Source of the DNA: Rhizobium leguminosarum
GTDB lineage: Bacteria > Pseudomonadota > Alphaproteobacteria > Rhizobiales > Rhizobiaceae
Assembly (NCBI RefSeq): GCF_001679785.1
Contig: NZ_CP016286.1
Location: 1,550,001 to 1,614,000, forward strand
Direction of reading: 5' to 3'
Length of the DNA stretch: 64,000 bases
A program made the position numbers and the translations under genes. The first letter of the stretch is position 1. Every line of letters starts with the position of its first letter. The notes under the pieces are model-generated. The model had not been told where the DNA came from. It did no database searches and was given only the letters and a program-made list of their open reading frames with translations. Below are positions 57,235 to 64,000 of this stretch, one piece after another.

Positions 57235-57954
57235 ATGGCCATGCTTCGCACCGATCTCGAATTCTCCATGCTCCCACAACTAGGCACCCGGCCGGTACGC
57301 TGGCGCATCGCCGATGGCCTCGTTCCCTATGAGGAGGCGGTGGAGACGATGGAGCGCGAGGTGGCGGTGATATCGGACGGCGGCGATGAGCTTGTCTGGC
57401 TGGTCGAGCATCCGCCACTCTATACCTCCGGCACGAGCGCCAATGCCAAAGACCTCGTCCAGCCTGACCGGTTTCCGGTCTTTGCGACAGGGCGGGGCGG
57501 CGAATATACCTATCATGGACCCGGCCAGCGCGTCGCCTACGTCATGCTCGACCTGAAACGGCGGCGCCAGGATGTGCGCGCCTTCGTCGCCGCGCTGGAG
57601 GATGTCGTCATCCGCACGCTCGACATGATGAATGTGCGCGGCGAGCGGCGCGAGGATCGCGTCGGTGTCTGGGTTCGCCGCCCGGAAAGGCCGCTGCTGG
57701 CCGATGGAACGATGGCGGAGGACAAGATCGCCGCCCTCGGCATCCGGCTGCGGAAATGGGTGACCTTCCACGGCCTGTCGCTCAACGTCGATCCCGATCT
57801 CGATCATTTCGACGGCATCGTACCCTGCGGGATATCGGCCTATGGCGTCACCAGCCTCGTCGATCTCGGCCTGCCTGTCATGATGGCGGATGTGGATATC
57901 CGCATGCGCGCCGCCTTCGAACAGGTTTTCGGCGAGACGGTGAACGAAGTCTGA
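57235..57954 (+). CDS. lipB: Octanoyl-ACP:protein octanoyltransferase
   Basis: A 239-residue enzyme that transfers octanoate from ACP to lipoyl domains, the first step of lipoate synthesis. [20 protein letters not shown] is the signature, DKIAALG contains catalytic Lys164, and DGIVPCGIS contains catalytic Cys198. [16 protein letters not shown] is the conserved N-terminal region. GGGGGAGCGGCAAGGA precedes ATG. Lies downstream of the tRNA on the other strand; the first 15 residues are a likely extension. Confidence 0.96.
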   Translation: MAMLRTDLEFSMLPQLGTRPVRWRIADGLVPYEEAVETMEREVAVISDGGDELVWLVEHPPLYTSGTSANAKDLVQPDRFPVFATGRGGEYTYHGPGQRVAYVMLDLKRRRQDVRAFVAALEDVVIRTLDMMNVRGERREDRVGVWVRRPERPLLADGTMAEDKIAALGIRLRKWVTFHGLSLNVDPDLDHFDGIVPCGISAYGVTSLVDLGLPVMMADVDIRMRAAFEQVFGETVNEV

Positions 57955-58030
57955 CCTCTTCCCGATTGCTCGGCTTGAATGCCCGGCCTTCTCATGGTTG
58001 ATGGCGTCATCCTCGCAAGAATCAGCAGCC

Positions 58031-58951
58031 ATGCCAGAGCCCCATCAAAATTCCCTGCAGGGCATGGCCATCATGTCCGGCGCCATGCTCATCCTGCCGA
58101 TCATGGATGCCATCGCCAAATATATGGCGACCTTCGAGGCGATGTCGCCGGGTCAGGTGACCTTCTACCGATTTTTCTTCCAGATCGCGTGCACCCTGCC
58201 GATTCTTTTCGCCGTTTTCGGGCTGAAGGCGCTTTCGGCCCAACGGCCGTGGATGAACCTGCTGCGCGGTGCGCTGCATGGTGGGGCGAGCCTGCTGTTC
58301 TTTGTCGCCGTCAAATACATGCCGCTTGCCGATGTCTTCGCCATCTATTTCGTCGAGCCTTTCATGCTGGCCGCCCTGTCGGCGCTGTTTCTCGGAGAGA
58401 AGGTCGGCTGGCGGCGTTGGACGGCGATCGTCGTCGGTTTCGGCGGCGCGATGATCGTCATTCAGCCGAGCTACGAAATCTTCGGCCTGAAGGCGCTGCT
58501 GCCGGTCGCCTGCGCCTTTCTGTTCTCGCTCTATCTCTTCCTCAACCGCGCCATCGGCGAGGCCGATTCGCCACTGACCATGCAGACGATGGCCGGCATC
58601 GGCGGAACGGTCTTCATGGCGGCCGCCCTTCTGATCGGCAACAGTTCCGGCAATGCCGATTTTGCCGTCTCTCTGCCCTCCTCCAGCCTCGGCCTTGTTC
58701 TGCTTCTCGCCCTTGGCTCGATCTCGGGATATGCGCATATGCTCGTCGTCCGGGCTTTCCGCCTCGCGCCGCTGTCGCTGCTTGCGCCGTTCCAGTACTT
58801 CGAGATCATCTCGGCGACCGTTCTCGGCTATGCGCTATTCAACGATTTCCCGAGCTTTTCCAAATGGATCGGCATCTTCATTATCGTTGCGTCAGGCCTC
58901 TTCATCATCTGGCGAGAGCGGCTGCAGGCGCAATCGTTAAAATCCTCCTGA
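58031..58951 (+). CDS. EamA/DMT-family transporter
   Basis: A 306-residue protein with ten hydrophobic segments arranged as two EamA repeats (about 10-140 and 155-295). GAMLILPIMDAIAKYMATFE opens the first and SGYAHMLVVRAFRLAPLSLL is in the second. Drug/metabolite transporters export amino acids or other small molecules; no specificity can be assigned. ATG codons at 58001 and 58031 are both possible; the latter is chosen because it has CAAGAA spaced upstream and fits family N-termini. Confidence 0.88.
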   Translation: MPEPHQNSLQGMAIMSGAMLILPIMDAIAKYMATFEAMSPGQVTFYRFFFQIACTLPILFAVFGLKALSAQRPWMNLLRGALHGGASLLFFVAVKYMPLADVFAIYFVEPFMLAALSALFLGEKVGWRRWTAIVVGFGGAMIVIQPSYEIFGLKALLPVACAFLFSLYLFLNRAIGEADSPLTMQTMAGIGGTVFMAAALLIGNSSGNADFAVSLPSSSLGLVLLLALGSISGYAHMLVVRAFRLAPLSLLAPFQYFEIISATVLGYALFNDFPSFSKWIGIFIIVASGLFIIWRERLQAQSLKSS

Positions 58952-59048
58952 CCCGGGGAATATCGGGTTAACTCCTCTTCTTGAGGGATCGTCAATTCGC
59001 AGGCGGTAAAACCGTCTCCGGCTTCATGATGAAGCCTGGAGTTAAAAC

Positions 59049-59753
59049 ATGAGCGAATTTCGTCTCGCTTTTCCGGCCTGTGTCGTGGCCGGCAAGCATC
59101 GGCTGACGGCCGAAGATATAGTACTGCTGCGCAAACATAGTTTTCCGGAGGGTATCCGGACATCCGACGATGTCGTGGCGATGTTGGCGCTCAACAATTC
59201 CTGCCCTGAAAAATGTGCCGACTGGAACGCTTTCTTCGTGGAGCAGCTCGCCGGTTTCATCGTCCATTACACCTATCCGCAGGGCTCGCTGGATGAAATC
59301 AACGTCGCCTGGATCATGCGCATGTTCACGACCGATGGTGTCGTCAACTCGGCGCTCGAGCTCGAACTCATTCTCCACGTCATGGAGATTTCGGCCGATG
59401 TCCCAGTCGAGTTGAGAGCGCTCGCCCTCGATCAGCTCCGCCTGGCGATCACCGACAATATCGGTGGCTACAAGCTGTCGCGCGCCATCGATCGCCGGGG
59501 CATCACTCGCCAGGACATCGATTATGCGATGCGTATCTTCAGAAGCGTCGCAGAAGGCGGCGTCATTCCGGTCTCGTCGGTCGAATACGGCGTTCTCCAG
59601 CAGATCGAGCAGGCAACGCTGCGCGGCGCCAATCATCCGCACTGGGCGGGGATCATGGCTGCCGTCGAGCTGCGCGACTATGCCGAGCCGCGGCGCAGCC
59701 GCTGGCTGCGCATCGTCGACGAGGAACCCGTCGCAGAAGCTGCCGTCGCCTGA
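59049..59753 (+). CDS. Conserved rhizobial hypothetical protein
   Basis: A 234-residue soluble, mostly helical protein. MSEFRLAFPACVVAGKHRLT opens it, and NSCPEKCADWNAFFVEQLAG has the only Cys pair of note. VNSALELELILHVMEISADV and LAITDNIGGYKLSRAIDRRG are long helices. No domain is recognised. It lies 75 bases before pccA, the same strand, so co-transcription is possible, but the relation to propionate metabolism is unproven. Confidence 0.7.
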   Translation: MSEFRLAFPACVVAGKHRLTAEDIVLLRKHSFPEGIRTSDDVVAMLALNNSCPEKCADWNAFFVEQLAGFIVHYTYPQGSLDEINVAWIMRMFTTDGVVNSALELELILHVMEISADVPVELRALALDQLRLAITDNIGGYKLSRAIDRRGITRQDIDYAMRIFRSVAEGGVIPVSSVEYGVLQQIEQATLRGANHPHWAGIMAAVELRDYAEPRRSRWLRIVDEEPVAEAAVA

Positions 59754-59828
59754 CGCTCCCCAAGCCTGATTGTGCGTTCCGGTGTTTTGTGCGTAAAACT
59801 CCGGGATGCATTTCTGGGTGGAGTCTCG

Positions 59829-61850
59829 ATGTTCAAGAAAATCCTGATCGCGAATCGCGGCGAAATCGCCTGCCGCGTGATCAAGACTGCGCGCCGCATG
59901 GGCATTTTGACCGTCGCGGTCTATTCGGATGCGGATCGGGACGCGCTGCATGTCGAGATGGCCGACGAGGCCGTTCATATCGGCCCGGCCGCGGCGTCGG
60001 AGAGCTATCTGGTTGCCGAAAAGATCATTGCCGCCTGCAAGGCAACCGGCGCCGAGGCGGTGCATCCCGGCTACGGCTTCCTGTCCGAACGCGCCTCCTT
60101 CTGCGCTGAACTGGAAAAGCAGGGCATCGTCTTCATCGGCCCGAAGCCGAAAGCGATTATGGCGATGGGCGACAAGATCGAATCGAAGAAATTCGCCAAT
60201 GCCGCCGGTGTCTCCACCGTGCCTGGCCATCTCGGCATCATCGAGGATGCCGCCCATGCGGAAGTGATATCGGGCGGGATCGGTTATCCCGTCATGATCA
60301 AGGCGTCGGCTGGTGGCGGCGGCAAGGGCATGCGCATTGCATGGAACCAGGCAGAAGTGCGCGACGGCTTCGAACGTGCCCGCTCCGAGGCGAAAAGCTC
60401 CTTCGGCGACGACCGCGTCTTCATCGAGAAGTTCGTCGTCGAACCCCGCCATATCGAGATCCAGGTGCTGGCCGACGCGCATGGCAACGTCGTCTACCTC
60501 GGCGAACGTGAATGCTCGATCCAGCGGCGAAACCAGAAGGTGGCGGAAGAGGCGCCCTCGCCCTTCCTCGACGAAAAGACCCGCAAGGCCATGGGCGAAC
60601 AATCGGTGGCGCTGGCGAAGGCCGTCGACTACCAGAGCGCCGGGACCGTCGAATTCATCGTCGACCGCGACCGCAATTTCTATTTCCTCGAAATGAATAC
60701 TCGCCTGCAGGTCGAACATCCCGTGACCGAACTCATCACCGGCATCGACCTTGTCGAGCAGATGATCCGGGTCGCAGCGGGAGAGCCTCTTCCCCTCGCC
60801 CAGGAGGACGTCAGGCTCGACGGCTGGGCGATCGAGAGCCGGCTCTATGCCGAAGATCCCTACCGCAACTTCCTGCCCTCGACCGGCCGCCTGACGCGTT
60901 ACCGCCCGCCGGCGGAAGGCAGGACCGGCAATGTCGTCGTCCGCAACGATACGGGCGTCTTCGAGGGTGCCGAGATTTCGATGTATTACGATCCTATGAT
61001 CGCCAAGCTCTGCACCTGGGCGCCGACACGGCTCGAGGCGATCGAAGCCATGGGCCGGGCGCTCGACGGCTTCGTCGTCGATGGTATCGAGCACAATGTT
61101 CCTTTCCTGTCGGCGCTGATGAAACATCCGCGCTGGCGCGAAGGCCGGCTGTCCACAGGCTTCATCGCCGAGGAATATCCCGATGGTTTTGCGCCGATGA
61201 AACCGGACCCGGCGGAAGAAGCCGTGCTCGCGGGCATTGCCCTCTCCGCCTCGCTGATTGAAACGAACCGCCGCGAACGTTTCGCCGATCGTCTGCGCGC
61301 CGCATCGGGCGCGTTGCGCGAAGATTGGGTGGTCAAGATCGGCGACAAGTACGGCGCGGCACGATTGCTCGACGGTCTCGTCACCATCCCCTTCGATATG
61401 GATATCGCGATCGATGGGGCGATAGAAGGAGAGAGCCAGAATGTTGTCACCGATTGGAGACCGGGCGACCCTGTCTGGAGGGGCAAGGTCGGCGGTCGCG
61501 ACGTCACCGCGCAGATCCGCCCCGTTCCGAACGGGTTGCGTATCGACTGGCAGGGGCTTTCGGTGATTGCCAAGGTCTTTTCGCCGCGTCATGCCGAGCT
61601 CGACAGGCTGATGCCGGTGAAGCTGCCGCCCGATACTTCCAAGCTCCTGCTCTGCCCGATGCCCGGCCTCGTCGTCGCCATCGCGGTGGCCGAGGGCCAG
61701 GAGGTCAAGGCCGGTGAGACGCTTGCGATCGTTGAAGCGATGAAGATGGAAAACGTGCTGCGCGCCGACCGCGATCTCGTCGTGTCGAAGATCAATGCCG
61801 CGGCCGGCGAAAGCCTGGCCGTCGATGCCGTGATCATGGAATTCGCCTGA
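59829..61850 (+). CDS. pccA: Propionyl-CoA carboxylase alpha subunit
   Basis: A 673-residue biotin-dependent carboxylase subunit. FKKILIANRGEIACRVIKTA is the biotin carboxylase start, KASAGGGGKGMRIAW the ATP-grasp glycine loop, and MNTRLQVEHPVTELITG the active-site segment. IEHNVPFLSALMKHPRWREG and LSTGFIAEEYPDGF are typical of PCC alpha over MCC or ACC. A BT linker domain (about 460-600) precedes the biotinyl domain with VEAMKMENV (Lys639). With PccB, encoded elsewhere, it converts propionyl-CoA to methylmalonyl-CoA. Start fixed by conservation. Confidence 0.92.
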   Translation: MFKKILIANRGEIACRVIKTARRMGILTVAVYSDADRDALHVEMADEAVHIGPAAASESYLVAEKIIAACKATGAEAVHPGYGFLSERASFCAELEKQGIVFIGPKPKAIMAMGDKIESKKFANAAGVSTVPGHLGIIEDAAHAEVISGGIGYPVMIKASAGGGGKGMRIAWNQAEVRDGFERARSEAKSSFGDDRVFIEKFVVEPRHIEIQVLADAHGNVVYLGERECSIQRRNQKVAEEAPSPFLDEKTRKAMGEQSVALAKAVDYQSAGTVEFIVDRDRNFYFLEMNTRLQVEHPVTELITGIDLVEQMIRVAAGEPLPLAQEDVRLDGWAIESRLYAEDPYRNFLPSTGRLTRYRPPAEGRTGNVVVRNDTGVFEGAEISMYYDPMIAKLCTWAPTRLEAIEAMGRALDGFVVDGIEHNVPFLSALMKHPRWREGRLSTGFIAEEYPDGFAPMKPDPAEEAVLAGIALSASLIETNRRERFADRLRAASGALREDWVVKIGDKYGAARLLDGLVTIPFDMDIAIDGAIEGESQNVVTDWRPGDPVWRGKVGGRDVTAQIRPVPNGLRIDWQGLSVIAKVFSPRHAELDRLMPVKLPPDTSKLLLCPMPGLVVAIAVAEGQEVKAGETLAIVEAMKMENVLRADRDLVVSKINAAAGESLAVDAVIMEFA

Positions 61851-61940
61851 GAGATAAGCCAGGCGGCCGGCTTCACGTCAGCCCGGCTTGCCGAGCCCGA
61901 CAAGCAGCTGGGTACCGACAAAATCAGCAGGAGATATGAA

Positions 61941-62053
61941 ATGGACGTTCGCGCCGCCGTTGCCGTTCAGGCAGGAAACCGCTGGAAGTGACGACCGTGC
62001 AGCTGAAGGGGGCGCGGGCCGGCGAAGTGCTGGTGGAGGTCAAGGCGACGGGG
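61941..62053 (+). pseudogene. 5' remnant of frmA (glutathione-dependent formaldehyde dehydrogenase), frameshifted
   Basis: The ATG at 61941, preceded by AGGAGATATGAA, encodes MDVRAAVAVQAG, the start of class III alcohol dehydrogenase (FrmA/AdhC). A one-base loss in the following GGAAACCG (GGAAAACCG expected) shifts the frame, giving NRWK-stop at 61991. The original frame continues as EVTTVQLKGARAGEVLVEVK and ATG, after which FrmA similarity (expected CHTDDFTLSG) stops. Only about 37 of 375 codons remain. Confidence 0.8.
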
Positions 62054-62524
62054 GCTGCTGCCACCTATACGGTAGACCTCAGGAGTCTCGATGAACTTAC
62101 CCCGCGGGAGCTCTACGACCTCTTGAGAATGCGCGTCGATGTCTTCGTCGTCGAGCAGAACTGCCCCTGCCCGGAACTTGACGGCAAGGATATCGATGCC
62201 TTGCATCTGCGGCTGCTGGAAGGTGCCGAACTCCTGGGCACGGCGCGAATCCTGAAACCGTATGAGCCACAGGATCCGTCGAAGATCGGCCGCGTTGTCG
62301 TCTCGCCCGAGCATCGCGGCAAGCGGCTGGGCGATGTACTGATGAGCGAGGCGATTGCCGCTTGCGAGCGGCTTTATCCGGAAAATCCCATTGCCTTGTC
62401 GGCACAGGCCCATTTGCGCCGGTTCTACCAATCTTTCGGTTTCATCGCGGTGTCACAAGAATATCTGGAAGACGGCAGTCCCCATATCGATATGGTCCGC
62501 CAGCAGGTCACGCAACCGGCATGA
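61988..62524 (+). CDS. ElaA-like GNAT acetyltransferase with frmA-derived N-terminus
   Basis: A 178-residue protein beginning at GTG. Residues 1-22 (TTVQLKGARAGEVLVEVKAT) are read from the frmA remnant in the old frmA frame; the GNAT part starts about residue 27 (YTVDLRSLDELTPRELYDLL). RVDVFVVEQNCPCPELDGKD is typical of ElaA, and VVVSPEHRGKRLGDVLM the acetyl-CoA site. No in-frame ATG exists before the GNAT domain, so translation must begin inside the remnant. GTG overlaps the TGA of the 16-codon leader (GTGA), suggesting coupling. Confidence 0.85.
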   Translation: MTTVQLKGARAGEVLVEVKATGAAATYTVDLRSLDELTPRELYDLLRMRVDVFVVEQNCPCPELDGKDIDALHLRLLEGAELLGTARILKPYEPQDPSKIGRVVVSPEHRGKRLGDVLMSEAIAACERLYPENPIALSAQAHLRRFYQSFGFIAVSQEYLEDGSPHIDMVRQQVTQPA

Positions 62525-62534
62525 GGAGATTGCC

Positions 62535-63002
62535 ATGATCTATGTCGACGCCGATGCCTGCCCGGTGAAACCGGAAGTCCTGAAGGTCGCGGAACGCCAC
62601 GGCCTCGAAGTTACCTTCGTTGCCAATTCCGGCCTGCGCCCCTCGCGCGATCCGATGATCCACAACGTCATCGTCTCCAACGCCTTCGACGCCGCCGACA
62701 ACTGGATCGCCGAACGCGCCGGCGCGGGCGATGTCGTCGTCACCGCCGATGTGCCGCTTGCCGTGCGCTGTGTCGCGACTGGCGCCTTCGTCAGCGGCCC
62801 CACAGGGCGCGTCTTCGACGAGACCAATATCGGCATGGCGAGCGCCATGCGCGATCTCGGCGCGCATCTGCGTGAAACCGGCGAGAGCAAGGGCTACAAC
62901 GCCGCCTTCAGCCCGAAGGACCGCTCACGCTTCCTCGAAACCTTCGATCGCCTCTGCCGCCGCGCCAAGTGCCTTGCCGCGGAGGCCGGCGGGCAGCCGT
63001 GA
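62535..63002 (+). CDS. YaiI/YqxD family (DUF188) protein
   Basis: A 155-residue PIN-like nuclease-fold protein. MIYVDADACPVKPEVLKVAE is the metal-binding start (Asp-Ala-Asp), VVTADVPLAVRCV holds another Asp, and GPTGRVFDETNIGMASAMRD the signature. YqxD/YaiI are conserved proteins of unknown function, possibly RNases. It starts 10 bases after the GNAT stop with GAGGAGAT upstream, so it is likely co-transcribed. Confidence 0.92.
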   Translation: MIYVDADACPVKPEVLKVAERHGLEVTFVANSGLRPSRDPMIHNVIVSNAFDAADNWIAERAGAGDVVVTADVPLAVRCVATGAFVSGPTGRVFDETNIGMASAMRDLGAHLRETGESKGYNAAFSPKDRSRFLETFDRLCRRAKCLAAEAGGQP

Positions 63003-63122
63003 TGCAGCAACTAAAGGTGCTACATCGTGCGCGGCGCTGTAGGCCGCAAGAATCGGGTGGCATGGCAGCCATGCCGATTCCTACCTTGAAGTCGGCCGTT
63101 TCCTCACGCATATAGGCGTCAT

Positions 63123-63175
63123 CGCAGACGACTGCGGCATTCTCTGGGATGCAACTGTCGCGGGGACGGCCTCGC
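63123..63175 (+). promoter_or_regulatory. Guanidine-II (mini-ykkC) riboswitch
   Basis: Two short hairpins each have an ACGR tetraloop: CGCAG-ACGA-CTGCG (63123-63136) and GCGGGG-ACGG-CCTCGC (63160-63175, one G-T pair), joined by a 23-base linker. This is the mini-ykkC architecture, which binds two guanidinium ions. Only 7 bases separate hairpin 2 from the AAGGAGA ribosome-binding site of the exporter gene downstream, consistent with translational control. The gene context (Gdx/SugE) is the classic one. Confidence 0.88.
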
Positions 63176-63195
63176 TCTTGAACAAGGAGAGTCGC

Positions 63196-63510
63196 ATGGC
63201 CTGGTTTCTGCTTTTTCTCGCCGGTCTTTTTGAATGTGGCTGGGCGATCGGCCTTAAATATACCGAGGGCTTCACACGGCCGATGCCGACGGCGCTGACC
63301 GTCATATCGATGGTGATCAGCATCGTGCTGCTCGGCCTGGCGGTGAAGCATCTGCCGATCGGCACCGCCTATGCGGTCTGGACCGGCATCGGCACGGTCG
63401 GCACCGTCTTTCTCGGCATCTGGCTGCTGGGCGATGAGGCAAGTGTCTCCCGCCTTGCCTGCATCACGCTGATCGTCGCCGGCATCGCCGGCCTCAAGCT
63501 TACCGCCTGA
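63196..63510 (+). CDS. gdx: Guanidinium exporter (SugE/Gdx, SMR family)
   Basis: A 104-residue four-helix small multidrug resistance protein. LAGLFECGWAIGLKYTEGFT has the catalytic Glu of helix 1 and the WAxGLKYT pattern that marks Gdx/SugE rather than EmrE. GTAYAVWTGIGTVGTVFLGI is helix 3. Gdx swaps one guanidinium for two protons and works as an antiparallel dimer. The guanidine-II riboswitch just upstream supports this specificity. Older name sugE. Confidence 0.94.
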   Translation: MAWFLLFLAGLFECGWAIGLKYTEGFTRPMPTALTVISMVISIVLLGLAVKHLPIGTAYAVWTGIGTVGTVFLGIWLLGDEASVSRLACITLIVAGIAGLKLTA

Positions 63511-63519
63511 TATGAGGTG

Positions 63520-63542
63520 GAGGGGCGTCGCCGACGCCCCTC
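63520..63542. terminator. Hairpin between convergent gdx and doxX
   Basis: GAGGGGCGT and ACGCCCCTC form a 9-bp stem with a 5-base loop, 9 bases after gdx and 10 before the doxX stop. No T-run; likely a shared 3'-end hairpin. Confidence 0.6.
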
Positions 63543-63552
63543 AGCTTATCGT

Positions 63553-63945
63553 TCAAACCGTCTTGCGGTTATCGACGGCAAAAGCGCCGGGACCGGCGAA
63601 GACCAGGTAGAGGAAAACGAAGCAGAACAGGATCGCTGCGTCGCCCTGGTTGACGGCCGGGAAGAAGCTGCTCGGGGCATGCGCCATGAAATAGGCGACC
63701 GCCATTTCGCCGGCCAGCAGGAAGGCGACCGGACGCGTCAGCAGGCCGACGAGAATGAGGATGCCGCCGATCAGCTCGATCAGGGCGGCGAACAGCATCA
63801 TCGGCGACAGCGAGCCTGACATTTGCGAAGCAGGGAAACCGAAAAGCTTCATCGTGCCGTGTTCGATGAACAGCAGCGCCGTGATGATTCTGAGAGCGGC
63901 CAGCCCATAGGGGCTATAGGCAGAAAGACGCTCGAAAGTTGACAT
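63553..63945 (-). CDS. DoxX family membrane protein
   Basis: A 130-residue protein with four hydrophobic segments: about 12-32 (PYGLAALRIITALLFIEHGT), 48-68 (LSPMMLFAALIELIGGILIL), 70-90 and 100-120. FIEHGTMKLFGFP is the conserved DoxX/YphA start. DoxX proteins are quinone-associated or stress-related inner membrane proteins; exact role unknown. A TTAAAGGAGAGG ribosome-binding site lies upstream of the ATG. Confidence 0.9.
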   Translation of the reverse strand: MSTFERLSAYSPYGLAALRIITALLFIEHGTMKLFGFPASQMSGSLSPMMLFAALIELIGGILILVGLLTRPVAFLLAGEMAVAYFMAHAPSSFFPAVNQGDAAILFCFVFLYLVFAGPGAFAVDNRKTV

Positions 63946-64000
63946 TAAACCTCTCCTTTAACAATAAGAGCCGAGCGTTAGCTTGTCCTCGGCAAGGAAT

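Noticed and set aside
58992-61592. An 866-residue minus-strand frame opposite pccA
   Set aside because: Shadow of the biotin carboxylase gene; no domain visible.
61988-62053. Functional formaldehyde dehydrogenase
   Set aside because: Only about 37 codons remain and the frame is broken; the catalytic and zinc-binding parts are absent.

Overview
The window is a 64-kb piece of an alphaproteobacterial chromosome. It most likely comes from Rhizobium (R. leguminosarum / R. etli group). That placement is an inference from the high-GC coding sequence, a Rhizobium-type intergenic mosaic palindrome (651-763), the rhizobial style of short-gap gene clusters, and protein variants familiar from this group, such as a citrate synthase with an N-terminal helix-turn-helix, a METTL20-like methyltransferase, and DUF1489 and DUF2336 proteins. 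I see no insertion sequence, prophage, integrase, CRISPR array or plasmid-type replication gene. Most of the window is core chromosome.

Layout. 1-2156: small proteins (entericidin-like lipoprotein, GlsB/YeaQ membrane protein, ElaB-like protein), a RIME repeat and several tiny ORFs. 2376-7834: one tight plus-strand cluster ppiD-trpD-trpC-moaC-moeA (periplasmic folding, tryptophan, molybdenum cofactor). 7920-11806: a low-GC orphan, then a minus-strand GNAT plus ETF-beta lysine methyltransferase and a DEAD-box helicase. 11906-16756: FecR plus CHASE2-cyclase pair, then two divergent citrate synthase paralogues. 16815-21097: pyrG, secG, tpiA and a secreted hydrolase. 21317-30778: parE, a phytase-like esterase, an AI-2E transporter, DUF2336, a flavin reductase/nitroreductase pair and a secreted protein. 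31001-38363: thrS, DUF1697, yidD, an Fe-S scaffold, folE, hisI, a patatin, a CBS protein and a rhomboid. 38658-45436: PAS_5, PilZ, proline iminopeptidase, a transglutaminase-like protease and a SPOR-tailed D,D-carboxypeptidase. 45447-53352: DUF1489, sdaA, VOC, acyltransferase, DUF599/DUF1624, a MerR regulator and mgtE. 53595-57052: a degenerate deformylase, BON protein, repeat-containing secreted protein, HxlR with a divergent oxidoreductase, and tRNA-Leu(GAG). 57235-63945: lipB, an EamA transporter, pccA, an frmA remnant fused to a GNAT gene, YaiI, a guanidine-II riboswitch with the gdx exporter, and DoxX.

The observations most worth following are these. A 5' fragment of frmA (formaldehyde dehydrogenase) with a one-base frameshift now supplies the start of an acetyltransferase gene (61941-62524). 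A two-hairpin guanidine-II riboswitch precedes a Gdx/SugE exporter. A peptide-deformylase-like protein has lost two of its three metal ligands. A cluster of three TTG..CAA palindromes lies between the two citrate synthases, one of which carries a DNA-binding domain. A CHASE2 cyclase lacks both residues that normally select ATP or GTP. A minus-strand terminator with no gene in front of it lies upstream of the rhomboid gene, suggesting an sRNA or a leader attenuator. I found no large, obviously new multi-gene system.

Starts were chosen by ribosome-binding site, conserved N-terminus or signal peptide, so several coordinates are shorter than the longest possible reading frame.
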